Shown here piece after piece: positions 1 to 8,242 of a stretch of DNA of 64,000 bases. Position 1 is the stretch's first letter. Every line of letters starts with the position of its first letter. The stretch comes from Corynebacterium halotolerans. Lineage in GTDB: Bacteria > Actinomycetota > Actinomycetes > Mycobacteriales > Mycobacteriaceae. The DNA lies in NCBI RefSeq assembly GCF_001056295.1, contig NZ_JVMD01000015.1, forward strand, positions 471,219 to 535,218. The letters are read 5' to 3'. The position numbers and the translations under genes were made by a program. The notes beneath the pieces were generated by a model that saw nothing but the letters and a program-made list of their open reading frames with translations, did not search any database and had not been told where the DNA came from.

Positions 1-475
1 GCCGGTCCGCGGGCAACCCCAGCACCCGCAGCGTGTGCTCGATGACGTCGTCCTTCTGCCGCCGGTCCCCGCCGTCGTCGGCGGCGCCGATGAAGTCGAA
101 CCGGTCGAGGATCCCGAATTTCGCCAGCACCTTCCGGGCGAAGTGCCCGCCCTTCGACGTAGCCGTCGCCAAGCGGATGCCGTCGGACCGCCAGCCGTCG
201 AGAAGCTCCGGCCAGCCCGGGAACATGCTCGTCTCCGCCCAGCCGCCGCCGGTCTGCCGCGCGCCGTAGACGCGCATGGCTTCCTCGAGCTCATCGCCCT
301 CCAGCCCGACCCGCACCATCGAATCCCGCATGGGCGGCCCGGCGAGGGGGGCCAGGAACGCGTCGTCGGGCAGCGGGTGATCGATCGCGGCCAGCGCGGT
401 GCGGAAACTCTTCTGGATGCCCGCGAGGGAATCGCTGATGGTGCCGTCGACGTCGATGAGCAAGGTGGGGGCCAT
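1..475 (-). CDS. HAD-superfamily phosphatase (PtkA-like), 3' end outside window
   Basis: The protein begins MAPTLLIDVDGTISDS, which carries the HAD nucleophile motif DxDGT near its N terminus. A phosphoglycolate-phosphatase-like cap follows, then the conserved TATSKGG segment (motif II Ser/Thr and Lys). The gene runs off the left edge after about 158 codons. The ATG at 475 is preceded by GGAGG and by a CATACT box 7 nt upstream, so translation may be leaderless or use that ribosome site. In mycobacteria a homologous HAD protein (PtkA) sits beside the cobC/nif3/Zn-ribbon genes and next to the tyrosine phosphatase ptpA. The context here fits, but ptpA would lie outside the window. Protein phosphotransfer activity is not inferable from sequence; a generic small-molecule phosphatase is the safe reading. 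Confidence 0.85.
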   Translation of the reverse strand, partial: MAPTLLIDVDGTISDSLAGIQKSFRTALAAIDHPLPDDAFLAPLAGPPMRDSMVRVGLEGDELEEAMRVYGARQTGGGWAETSMFPGWPELLDGWRSDGIRLATATSKGGHFARKVLAKFGILDRFDFIGAADDGGDRRQKDDVIEHTLRVLGLPADR

Positions 476-539
476 GCCCTCCAGTATGGCTCCGCGGGCC
501 CGTGGTGGGCGATCCGGGCGGTGTGGCAATGTGAAGGGC

Positions 540-1685
540 ATGGAGATGGGGGATGACGCCGGGACCGCGTTCGCGGAGACCGGGTTCGCCGGCGATCTGA
601 ACTATCACGGCGACGTCGCCGCCCGCGGGGCGCTGGTCGACTTCGCGGTCAACGTTCGCGGGGCGACGCCGCGGTGGCTTCTCGACGGCGTGGGCGGCCA
701 CCTCAACGAGTTGTCCGCCTACCCCGACCCGATGCTGGATCGGCGCGTGCGCAGACTCATCGCGGCGCGGCACGGTCGCACGGCCGACGAGGTGCTGCTG
801 CTCGCCGGCGTGGCGGAGGGCTTCGCGCTGTTGCCGAACCTGTGCGAGCGCCCGGCGGTGATCCACCCCCAGTTCACCGAGCCGGAGGCCGCCATGCGCG
901 CCGCCGGAGTGCCCGTCGAGCGTGTCATCCTGCGCCGCCCGTGGGACGTGGCCCAGGTGCGCGACGAGGGGCGGTCGGGTGCCGGGGCGCCGCGGATCTC
1001 CGATGACGCCGACCTCGTGGTCGTGGGCAACCCGACCAACCCGACGTCGGTGCTGCATTCGCGCGAGGACATCCTGGCGTTGCGCGCGCCGGGGCGGATC
1101 GTGGTGGTCGACGAGGCGTTCATGGACGTCGTCGCCGCCGAGGACCACGACGCCAGCGAGGTGGCCTCCGTGCGCGACCCCGGCGTGCTGGTCTTCCGCA
1201 GCCTGACCAAGACGTGGGCCCTGGCGGGCCTGCGCTGCGGCTACGCGCTCGGCGCGCCGGAGGTGCTGGCGAAGCTCGCGCGGCGGCGCCCGTCGTGGCC
1301 GGTGGGCACGCTGCAGCTCCACGCCATGCGGCTGGTCGCCGAACACGGCATGGACCGCCCGCTGGAGCTGGAGCGGGAGAGCATCGCCCGCGAGCGGGCG
1401 GCCATGATCGCTTCGCTCGACGACGCCGGGTGGAGCGTCGAACCGGCATCCGGCCCCTTCGTGCTCGCCCGGCCGCCGGTGGCCGATCCCGAGGCGGCGC
1501 GCCTGGCGCTGGCCAATCGTGGCGTGGCGGTGCGCCGGTGCGACACGTTTCCCGGCCTGGGGACGTCGTGGTGGCGCCTGGCGGTGCGGGGCGCCGCCGA
1601 CGTCGGCACACTGGTGGGGGAGGTCGCCCGCATCGCCGCCGTCCACCGCCCAACAGTCCACATGACCCGAGAGGAACGCAGATGA
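540..1685 (+). CDS. cobC: PLP-dependent aminotransferase, CobC / HisC-like
   Basis: This 381-residue class I/II aminotransferase has the motif VVVGNPTNPTSV, the VVVDEAFMD segment and the PLP lysine in SLTKTWALAGLRCGYALG. These fit the histidinol-phosphate aminotransferase / threonine-phosphate decarboxylase (CobC) family. The position directly before nif3 and the zinc-ribbon gene matches the mycobacterial cobC neighbourhood, so I use that name, but the substrate is unproven. I chose ATG 540 over upstream in-frame starts because CAATGT lies 7 nt before it (leaderless spacing) and the upstream codons overlap the divergent HAD gene. It ends in an ATGA overlap with nif3, which implies translational coupling. 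Confidence 0.8.
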   Translation: MEMGDDAGTAFAETGFAGDLNYHGDVAARGALVDFAVNVRGATPRWLLDGVGGHLNELSAYPDPMLDRRVRRLIAARHGRTADEVLLLAGVAEGFALLPNLCERPAVIHPQFTEPEAAMRAAGVPVERVILRRPWDVAQVRDEGRSGAGAPRISDDADLVVVGNPTNPTSVLHSREDILALRAPGRIVVVDEAFMDVVAAEDHDASEVASVRDPGVLVFRSLTKTWALAGLRCGYALGAPEVLAKLARRRPSWPVGTLQLHAMRLVAEHGMDRPLELERESIARERAAMIASLDDAGWSVEPASGPFVLARPPVADPEAARLALANRGVAVRRCDTFPGLGTSWWRLAVRGAADVGTLVGEVARIAAVHRPTVHMTREERR

Positions 1686-2842
1686 ACGTGACCGTCGCCG
1701 ACGTGCGCCGAGTTCTCGATGCCGCCTACCCGCCCGAGCTCGCCGAAGAGTGGGACCGGGTCGGATTGATCTGCGGCGACCCCGAGCATCCCGTCTCGCG
1801 CGTGGCGGTGGCGCTGGACTGCACCGACGCCGTCGCCGATGCCGCGGTGGCGGCGGGCGCCCAGATGCTCGTGGTGCACCATCCGCTGCTGCTGCGCGGG
1901 GTGTCCTCCGTGGCGGCGGACACGCCGAAGGGGCGGATCCTGCACAAGCTCATCCGCGGCGGCGTGGCGTTGTTCGCGGCGCACACCAACGCCGATTCCG
2001 CGCGGCCGGGCGTCAACGACCGCCTCGCCGAGATCCTCGGCGTCACCCCGGGTGCGCCGCTGGCGCCGAAGCCGGGCCAGCACCTCGACGCATGGGTGGT
2101 CCGCGTGCCGGCGTCCCACGCCGACGCAGTGAAGGAGGCCGTCTTCGCAGCCGGCGCCGGATCCGTCGGCGATTACGACTCCTGCGCCTACGAGCTCTCC
2201 GGCCGGGGCCAGTTCCGCCCGGGCGACGACGCCGACCCGTTCATCGGCGAGCGCGGTGCGGTCGAGCACGTCGAGGAAGAGCGCATCGAGTTCGTCGCCG
2301 AACCCGCGCTGCGGTCGCGCGTCCACGCTGCGCTGCTGGAGGCGCACCCGTACGAGGAGCCGAGCTTCGACATCCTCGAATCCCTCGTCGGCGATCTCGA
2401 CCCCGGCACCGCGCTGGGCATCGGGCGCGTCGGAGACCTCGACGAGCCGATGCCTTTCCGCGATTTCGTCGATCGCGTCGCAAAGCGCCTGCCGGCCACG
2501 GAGTGGGGCGTGCGCGGCGCCGGCGACCCGGACCGGATGATCCGCCGCGTGGCGGTGGCCTCCGGCTCCGGCGATTCCTTCCTGAACACCGCGCGCAAGC
2601 TGGGCGTCGACGCGTTCGTCACGTCCGACCTGCGGCACCACCCCGTCGACGAGGCGCTGCGCGACGGCGGCCCCTGCATCGTCGACACCGCGCACTGGGC
2701 CAGCGAATTCCCCTGGTGCGGCCAGGCCGCGGAGCTGCTGGGCGACGCGCTGGGCATCGAGGCGGAGGTCCTGGACATCCGCACCGACCCGTGGACCGTC
2801 GCCGCCCGCACCACCACCGACACCACCGAGGAGAAACGATGA
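1682..2842 (+). CDS. Nif3-like dinuclear metal centre protein (DUF34)
   Basis: This 386-residue member of the Nif3/DUF34 family (GTP cyclohydrolase I type 2-like) carries its metal-binding signatures. These are VVHHPLLLRG in the N-terminal half, AHTNADSARPG, and near the C terminus TSDLRHHPVDEA followed by DTAHWASE. A middle insert of about 100 residues (YEEPSFDI region) is the PII-like domain seen in long actinobacterial and Bacillus members. The cellular role of the family is unsettled; metal insertion or chaperoning and hydrolase roles have been proposed. Start and stop overlap both neighbours by ATGA, so it is an internal gene of a tightly coupled four-gene operon. Confidence 0.9.
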   Translation: MNVTVADVRRVLDAAYPPELAEEWDRVGLICGDPEHPVSRVAVALDCTDAVADAAVAAGAQMLVVHHPLLLRGVSSVAADTPKGRILHKLIRGGVALFAAHTNADSARPGVNDRLAEILGVTPGAPLAPKPGQHLDAWVVRVPASHADAVKEAVFAAGAGSVGDYDSCAYELSGRGQFRPGDDADPFIGERGAVEHVEEERIEFVAEPALRSRVHAALLEAHPYEEPSFDILESLVGDLDPGTALGIGRVGDLDEPMPFRDFVDRVAKRLPATEWGVRGAGDPDRMIRRVAVASGSGDSFLNTARKLGVDAFVTSDLRHHPVDEALRDGGPCIVDTAHWASEFPWCGQAAELLGDALGIEAEVLDIRTDPWTVAARTTTDTTEEKR

Positions 2843-3585
2843 AACTCGACCCCGTCACGCAGGTGACGATCCTGGAGCTGTCCGAAGCCCAGGCGCGCAT
2901 GGACGGGCTCGAAGCGCGGCGCCAGTCGTCGCCCGAGCGGGCCGAGCTGACGTCGCTGCTCGCCGAGCGCGCCGCCCAGCGGACCAGTTCCGCCCGGTCG
3001 AGGTTGTCGGCGCGGGATCTGGGCGTGGACGTCAAGAAGCTGGAGTCGGACCTGGACAAGCTGCGCCGCCGCGAGGACGAGGACCGCCGCAGCCTGGGCG
3101 CCGCCGAAGACCCCGAGGTGCGGCGCGACCTGGAGCATGATCTGGCGTCCACGAGGCGGCGCCGCGAGGAGCTCGAGCACCACATCGCCGACGTCCGCGA
3201 CATCCGCGACGCCCACGAGATCAACACCGGCGCCGACGCCGACGAGCTGGAGGAGCGCATCCGCGGCGCCGAAAAGCGCGTTGCCGACGCCGATCTGGAC
3301 GTGCAAGCCCAGGTCGACGGGCTGAAGCGGCGCATGGAGGAGCTGCGCGGCAAGGTCGACCCGACGCTGCTGTCGCGCTACGACAAGATCACCGCCGAAA
3401 CCGGCATCGGCGTCGCCCGCCTCGAGGGGCGCACCTGCCTGAGCTGCTACATGGAGCTCGATGCGTCGACCATGCGCGACTTCGAGCGGCTTCCGCCCGA
3501 GGTGGTGGTCAACTGCCCCGAGTGCCGGGCGTGGCTGGTGCGGCCGGTGACCCTCAACGCCGCGGGCAAGGGAGGCGGCCGATGA
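2839..3585 (+). CDS. Zinc-ribbon coiled-coil protein (CT398/DUF164-like)
   Basis: This 248-residue protein has a long charged coiled coil over about residues 10-180, rich in Glu, Arg and Leu heptads. A four-cysteine zinc ribbon follows (LEGRTCLSCYMELD and later VVNCPECRAWLVRP). The architecture is that of the actinobacterial C4-type zinc-ribbon family to which mycobacterial Rv2229c belongs. No catalytic motif is visible, and an RNA- or protein-binding adaptor role is likely. It is coupled by ATGA overlaps to nif3 upstream and to the phosphatase gene downstream, and a GGAGG sequence just before its stop serves the next gene. Confidence 0.88.
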   Translation: MKLDPVTQVTILELSEAQARMDGLEARRQSSPERAELTSLLAERAAQRTSSARSRLSARDLGVDVKKLESDLDKLRRREDEDRRSLGAAEDPEVRRDLEHDLASTRRRREELEHHIADVRDIRDAHEINTGADADELEERIRGAEKRVADADLDVQAQVDGLKRRMEELRGKVDPTLLSRYDKITAETGIGVARLEGRTCLSCYMELDASTMRDFERLPPEVVVNCPECRAWLVRPVTLNAAGKGGGR

Positions 3586-4364
3586 GCGGCGATGCGGGGT
3601 CGGCGGAGCGAGGCGCGGGCCAGTCCGCGCGCGGCGGCGCGGGCCAGGCCGGAACCGGAGACGCGGGTTTGGTTTCCACGACGTCGGGTTCGGGGTCGGC
3701 GCGCGAAGCGTCGTCGGCGAGCCCGGGGTGGACCGGCGCCGTCGGCGAACCCACGAGGCTGCTTCTGCTGCGCCACGGGCAGACGCCCATGAGCATCGAC
3801 CGCCGGTACAGCGGGTCGACGTCGAACCCGTCGCTGACCGACTTCGGTCGTCGCCAAGCCCGCGCCGCCGCCGACCGGTTGGCGCTGGGGGACTGGGAAA
3901 TCGGCGGGATCATCGCGTCGCCGCAGGCCCGCGCCCTGGAAACCGCGGAGTACGCCTCCGCGGAACTCGGCCTGGACATCTGCGTGGACGACGACCTGCG
4001 GGAAACCGACTTCGGCACGTGGGAGGGCCTGACCTTCGGCGAGGCCGCCGCACGTGACGCCGACATCCACGCCCGCTGGCTCTCCGATCCCGAGCTGCCG
4101 CCGCCGGGTGGCGAGGCGTTCCGCGCCGTCGACGACCGCGTCGCCGCCGCCCGCCGACGGATCGCCGAGAGCTTCGGCCCCGGCACGTTCCTGGTGGTCA
4201 GCCACGTGACGCCGGTGAAGGCGATCATCCGGCAGGGCCTCGGTGCCGGGTTCGAGTTGTACACCCGCCTGCACCTGGATCTCGCGTCTCTGTCGGTCGC
4301 CGAGTTCTACGCCGACGGCCCGACGTCGGTCACACTCGTCAACGACACCGCGCACCTGAGGTAG
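3582..4364 (+). CDS. Histidine phosphatase (phosphoglycerate mutase-like), RNase H domain missing
   Basis: The 260-residue protein starts with about 55 low-complexity residues rich in Ser, Ala and Gly. A complete histidine phosphatase domain follows: RLLLLRHGQTPMS with the catalytic RHG, then DFGTWEGLTFGE, and LVVSHVTPVKAI with the second catalytic His. In mycobacteria the gene at this place encodes a fusion of RNase HI with an alpha-ribazole-phosphatase-like domain. Only the phosphatase half is present here, and the low-complexity stretch may be the old linker. The ATG at 3582 overlaps the previous stop (ATGA) and has GGAGG upstream. The substrate could be alpha-ribazole-5'-phosphate or another phosphate ester. 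Confidence 0.85.
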   Translation: MSGDAGSAERGAGQSARGGAGQAGTGDAGLVSTTSGSGSAREASSASPGWTGAVGEPTRLLLLRHGQTPMSIDRRYSGSTSNPSLTDFGRRQARAAADRLALGDWEIGGIIASPQARALETAEYASAELGLDICVDDDLRETDFGTWEGLTFGEAAARDADIHARWLSDPELPPPGGEAFRAVDDRVAAARRRIAESFGPGTFLVVSHVTPVKAIIRQGLGAGFELYTRLHLDLASLSVAEFYADGPTSVTLVNDTAHLR

Positions 4365-4480
4365 CTCGCCGCTGGCCGGGTAGTTCGCGGCTCGCCAGAT
4401 AGTGCGCCGCTCGCCGTCCGCCTCTCGCCGGGTAGTTCGCCGTTCGCCGCTCGCCGTCCGCCTCGTGTCCGCCTCGTATT
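4363..4480. repeat. Degenerate direct repeats upstream of rnpB
   Basis: Between the phosphatase stop and the RNase P RNA gene, units of the form GCCGGGTAGTTCGC and CGCTCGCCGTCCGCCTC occur twice each with slight changes, with a period of about 45 nt. The stretch also contains one copy of the dispersed GGGCGTCGCAAAGC motif (4509-4522). No open reading frame here looks coding. It may be slipped-strand expansion or part of the rnpB upstream region. Confidence 0.5.
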
Positions 4481-4582
4481 CGGCTCGGGCGGCGGATGGC
4501 GGGGACGTGGGCGTCGCAAAGCACAGCGCGCAGACAAACCCGCGGACGGGAATCCCGCCGACGTGCTGTAAAGTTCCACCAC

Positions 4583-5032
4583 GTGAGCGAGCCGGCCGGA
4601 TGACCGCGGCACGGGGACCAGCGCACCGCAAGGTGGGCCCGGCCCGGCGCCGAGGAAAGTCCGGACTCCACAGGGCACGGTGGTTGCTAACGGCAACCCG
4701 GGGCGACCCGCGGGAAAGTGCCACAGAAAACAAACCGCCCGGGCGGCGCGGATTCGTCCGCGACGCACCGGGTAAGGGTGAAAAGGTGCGGTAAGAGCGC
4801 ACCAGCGCCGCAGGTGACTGCGGCGGCTCGGTAAACCCCACCGGGAGCAAGGCAAGAGGGCGCACCACGTTCGCGCGGTGTGCCTGCTCGGACGATCGAG
4901 GGCGCCCGCCCGAGTCCGAGGGTAAGCCGCTTCAGGCGCCCAGCAATGGTGCGTCGAGATGGATGGTCATCGCCCGCCGGCGCCGAAAGGACCGGCGGGA
5001 ACAGAATCCGGCTCACAGGCCGGCTCGTTCAC
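4583..5032 (+). ncRNA. rnpB: RNase P RNA, bacterial class A
   Basis: The catalytic RNA of RNase P matures tRNA 5' ends. The conserved elements are visible: GAGGAAAGTCCGGACTCC near the 5' side (P4/CR I), ACAGAA, the GGTAAGGGTGAAAAGGTG and GGTAAGAGCGCACC segments, AGATGGATGGTCATCGCC, and ACAGAATCCGGCTCA near the 3' end. The two ends form a 13-bp P1 helix with one G-U pair between GTGAGCGAGCCGG (4583-4595) and CCGGCTCGTTCAC (5020-5032). This sets the boundaries and gives a length of about 450 nt. TAAAGT at 4569-4574 is a plausible -10 box about 8 nt before the 5' end. Confidence 0.96.
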
Positions 5033-5586
5033 CGTTACTTCGGGTACTTCGGGGGTTGTCCACCCCGGACTCTTCGGGGGTTGACTACCTCGGGGGCGTT
5101 TTGGTTGTGCGGGTAGGGCGGCGGCTGTTTCCGGCTGCGGCCCGCCACTTTGGCCGCTCGCGTTACTTCGATTGCGCGCGTCGCGTCGATCGAGTGGCCG
5201 CGCCGGCTCTTCCGGCCGATTCCGTTGCTCCGGTCGCGTGATTGTTTCGGCAAACTCGGTCGCGCCGACGTATTCCGCCCAACGTCGCGCAGGCGTGGCC
5301 GCCGACCACGTGCAGGGAGGGGACTTCGTCACACCAGCCCCAACGTCGGTCGTTTGCGTTCAAATTGAAACACCGGGCCGGCAAATGACCAGGTGTTTTG
5401 CCGCGCGCGTGTTTCAGTTTGAACGCGATGACGGGGACTTGTGGCGCAAGTGACTGGCGTTGCGTGGGTCGCGATCGCCTCAGCGGCGACGAGCGGGTAC
5501 GCGACTCCTCGGGCCGCGGCTCGAGGCCGCAGAGGCGATTTCCGCGACAGTTGGCCCGCCGTCGAGCCGGTGATCCGGCTACGGCG
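5033..5586. other. Intergenic region after rnpB, no gene seen
   Basis: No convincing coding frame is present. The left end holds two copies of CTTCGGGGGTTG, which might belong to the rnpB termination region. The middle contains an AT-rich inverted repeat listed separately. The remainder is ordinary GC-rich sequence without a strong hairpin. Confidence 0.5.
5356..5426. repeat. AT-rich inverted repeat, arms 18 nt
   Basis: The left arm GCGTTCAAATTGAAACAC (5356-5373) and the reverse complement of the right arm at 5409-5426 differ at one base. They are separated by 35 nt. Each arm is itself almost palindromic around TTCAAATTGAA. The pair stands out in GC-rich surroundings and resembles a paired operator or recombination site. 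Confidence 0.6.
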
Positions 5587-6543
5587 TCAGCTGTCCCGAC
5601 GTCGCGCCTCGAAATCCTGCTTCCGCGTCCGGAACCCCTCCGGCCACCGCTCGCCGAACCGGACGAACGACCCCCGGAACGTCTCGCCGCGGGCCAGCGC
5701 CTTCTCGCCGCGCTTCAGGGCCTCGAGGGCTTTGACCACGGCGTTTTCCGTCATCAGGTCGATCCAGTCGATGCGCACGGGGGTCAGGCCGACGTCGATG
5801 AGTTCCTTCTCGCGCCGCCATTCGCGCCGCACCCGGTCGCGGGGGTCGCCGTAGGCCCCGGTGAATTTCTCCTCGCCGTGGACCTCGAAGATGACGGGCC
5901 AGTCGCGGTAGGCCATGTCGACGCGGCAGATCAGGACGCCGCGTTCGTCGAAAACCCAGGTCTGCAGCTCGGGCGCGGGCAACCCGGCCTCGATGAACTG
6001 TGCCCGCGCGAGGTCGATATTCGAATGCCCGAGGCGCAGGGCGGAGTCCGCCGCCGTAAGGCCCTGCCGGAACCCGTGGCGCAGCCGAATGTCCGCGACG
6101 GTAGCGCCGACGCCGGTGACCAGACGGCCATCGACCCGGACCAGGTCGCCGGGACCCCAGGTCAGTCGGCTTTCGCGTACATCGCCGATGGTCGCCGACC
6201 GCCTGCGGGTGGGGTGGGCGAGCTCGATGACATCGTGCGCCGGGTCACGGTGCGGCCCGCCGCCCCGGAGGCCGTCCGCGTCCGGCCCGTCGCCCCAGCC
6301 GCCGTCGGCGTCGAGCACGTCCAGGCCGTGCATCAGCACGGCGCTTCGACCCATCAACACCATGCCGGTGTGAGCGTCGGCGGCGGCGATGTGCCGGAGC
6401 CGCCGTTTGCCCTGATCGTCGAGCGCGTTCCACTGGTCGGCGGGGTAGAAGCTGTTGGGGCGGATGCGGTGCAGGTCGCCGGCCCGGTGCCCGCGCGACA
6501 GTGCGACGCGGTCGGCGTCGGTGATTCCTCGAATGGGGTTCAT
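5587..6543 (-). CDS. AbiEi-like / DUF559-type protein, function unknown
   Basis: This 318-residue protein has an N-terminal half with GRSAVLMHGLDVL, which resembles the helical AbiEi-type transcriptional or antitoxin domain. Its C-terminal half reads VIFEVHGEEKF then RVRREWRREKELIDVG, and resembles the DUF559 / Vsr-related endonuclease-like fold, in which E and D/E..K residues would be catalytic. Such orphan proteins are frequent in actinobacteria, often without a recognisable toxin partner, and none is seen here. The start ATG at 6543 has AAAGGGG immediately upstream. Nuclease activity is an inference from fold resemblance only. Confidence 0.65.
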   Translation of the reverse strand: MNPIRGITDADRVALSRGHRAGDLHRIRPNSFYPADQWNALDDQGKRRLRHIAAADAHTGMVLMGRSAVLMHGLDVLDADGGWGDGPDADGLRGGGPHRDPAHDVIELAHPTRRRSATIGDVRESRLTWGPGDLVRVDGRLVTGVGATVADIRLRHGFRQGLTAADSALRLGHSNIDLARAQFIEAGLPAPELQTWVFDERGVLICRVDMAYRDWPVIFEVHGEEKFTGAYGDPRDRVRREWRREKELIDVGLTPVRIDWIDLMTENAVVKALEALKRGEKALARGETFRGSFVRFGERWPEGFRTRKQDFEARRRDS

Positions 6544-6766
6544 GCCCCTTTGGACGCCGCCCGGCGCGCCCCGGTTCCGTCGAATTTCCCGGCACCCGAG
6601 GGCGGGGGTGGGCGCGGGTCACGCGGTTGGGCCCGGCCGAGCCCGGCCGCGCACGAGCTTTACGACGGACGAGCCTGGCCCGCGCACCTGCTTTGCGACG
6701 GCCCGAACCCGGCCGCGCCTTCCCCGGGACCCGGCGGAAAACCCGCGCCCCGAGCCGCGTGGCCTC

Positions 6767-8161
6767 TTACAGGAACTGCGAGTACGCGGGCAGATCCAGG
6801 AAGCCGTTGCCCGACAGGCCGATCAGGATGACGGGGCCGGTGCCCGGCTCGCCCTTGTGCTTCTCCGCCTCGACGCACGCCGCCGCGATGGCGTGGTTGG
6901 ACTCGGGCGCGGGGACGGTGCCCTCGCAGCGCGCGAACCGCACTCCCGCGGCGAACGCGTCCTCCTGCTCGACGGTGGTGGTCTCCATCAGGCCCAGCTC
7001 CACGGCGTGCGACACCATCGGCGCCATCGCGTGGTAGCGCAGGCCGCCCGCGTGGATCGGGTCCGGCACGAAATCCTGGCCCAGGGTGTGCATCCTCAGC
7101 AGCGGCGTCAGGCCCGCGACGTCGCCATGGTCGTAGCGGTATTCGCCCTCCGTCAGCGACGGGCACTTCGCGGGCTCGGCGGCGACGATGCGGGGCGCGC
7201 CGTCGCGCAGGAACTCCGACGGATCCCGGCGGGTCCCCGACCGGTCGGTCGGGGAGGAGGAACGGCCGCCGTCGTCAAGCACGGAACCGGTCAGCGAATG
7301 CCCGATGAACGGGAACGTCAGGCCGGCCAGGTTCGACCCGCCGCCCGCGCAGCCCACCACCACGTCCGGCCCGGACTCGCCGAACATGGCCAGCTGCGCG
7401 GCGGCCTCCTGGCCGATGATCGTCTGGTGCAGCATCACGTGGTTGAGCACGCTGCCCAGCGCATAACGCGAATTGTCGCCCTTGACGGCGACCTCGATGG
7501 CCTCCGACACGGCCATGCCCAGCGAACCCGGGGTGCCGGGGTCCTTCTCCAGCATCGCGCGGCCGGCCTCCGTCAGGTTCGACGGCGACGGGTGCACCGA
7601 CCCGCCGTAGACCTCCATGAGCATGCGGCGGTACGGCTTCGAGTCGTACGACGCGCGGACCTGCCACACCTCGACGCCCAGGCCGAAGAACCCGGCCGCG
7701 AAGGACAGCGACGCGCCCCACTGGCCGGCGCCGGTCTCGGTGGTCAGGTTCGAGATGCCGTCGAGCTTGTTGTAGTACGCCTGCGCCACCGACGTGTTCG
7801 GCTTGTGCGAACCGATCGGGGAGACGGACTCGTTCTTGTAGTAGATGCGGGCGGAGGTGCCCAGCTCCTTCTCCAGGCGGCGGGCGCGGGCCAGCGGGGC
7901 GGGCCTCCACAGTCGGTAGATTTCGCGGATCGGTTCGGGGATCTCGATCCACCGGTCGGTGGAGAACTCCTGCTCGACCAGTCCGGACGCGAAGATCGGC
8001 TCCATTTCCTCCGGCTTCAGCGGCTCGCGCGTCCCCGGGTGCAGGTGCGGCGGCAGCGGCTCGGGGAAGTCGGCGGCGAGGTTGTACCAGTGGGTCGGCA
8101 GCGCCGAATCGGGGAGGATGGCCTTGGTCATCTCGTTTGCGGGCGTGGCCTGCGCGGTCAT
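6767..8161 (-). CDS. trpB2: Tryptophan synthase beta-like, TrpB2 type
   Basis: This 464-residue PLP enzyme belongs to the TrpB2 branch. The PLP lysine lies in GSHKPNTSVAQAYYNK, followed by ETGAGQWG and the phosphate-binding loop CAGGGSNL. TrpB2 proteins have the extended N-terminal part seen here (WYNLAADFPEPLPPHLHPGT) and usually are not in a trp operon; no trpA is nearby. Likely activity is L-tryptophan formation from indole and serine, or from serine phosphate, possibly as indole salvage. An insertion of roughly 25 residues after IGHSLTGS (nucleotides about 7195-7285) is Ser/Asp/Arg-rich and coincides with a copy of the dispersed repeat. AGGAG precedes the ATG. Confidence 0.92.
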   Translation of the reverse strand: MTAQATPANEMTKAILPDSALPTHWYNLAADFPEPLPPHLHPGTREPLKPEEMEPIFASGLVEQEFSTDRWIEIPEPIREIYRLWRPAPLARARRLEKELGTSARIYYKNESVSPIGSHKPNTSVAQAYYNKLDGISNLTTETGAGQWGASLSFAAGFFGLGVEVWQVRASYDSKPYRRMLMEVYGGSVHPSPSNLTEAGRAMLEKDPGTPGSLGMAVSEAIEVAVKGDNSRYALGSVLNHVMLHQTIIGQEAAAQLAMFGESGPDVVVGCAGGGSNLAGLTFPFIGHSLTGSVLDDGGRSSSPTDRSGTRRDPSEFLRDGAPRIVAAEPAKCPSLTEGEYRYDHGDVAGLTPLLRMHTLGQDFVPDPIHAGGLRYHAMAPMVSHAVELGLMETTTVEQEDAFAAGVRFARCEGTVPAPESNHAIAAACVEAEKHKGEPGTGPVILIGLSGNGFLDLPAYSQFL

Positions 8162-8242
8162 GTGTGCTCCTGTGTAGTGCGAAGTGAACCCCCACAGGCT
8201 ATCCGGCGCCGTCGGCGGCGTTCGCCATTAGGCTCGGCGGAC

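Noticed and set aside
291..1661. Long minus-strand open frame opposite cobC
   Set aside because: It is a GC-rich antisense shadow; the plus-strand frame carries the aminotransferase motifs.
5150..5453. Small open frames in the region after rnpB
   Set aside because: No ribosome site, no conserved-looking sequence, and atypical AT-rich inverted repeat inside; not supportable as genes.
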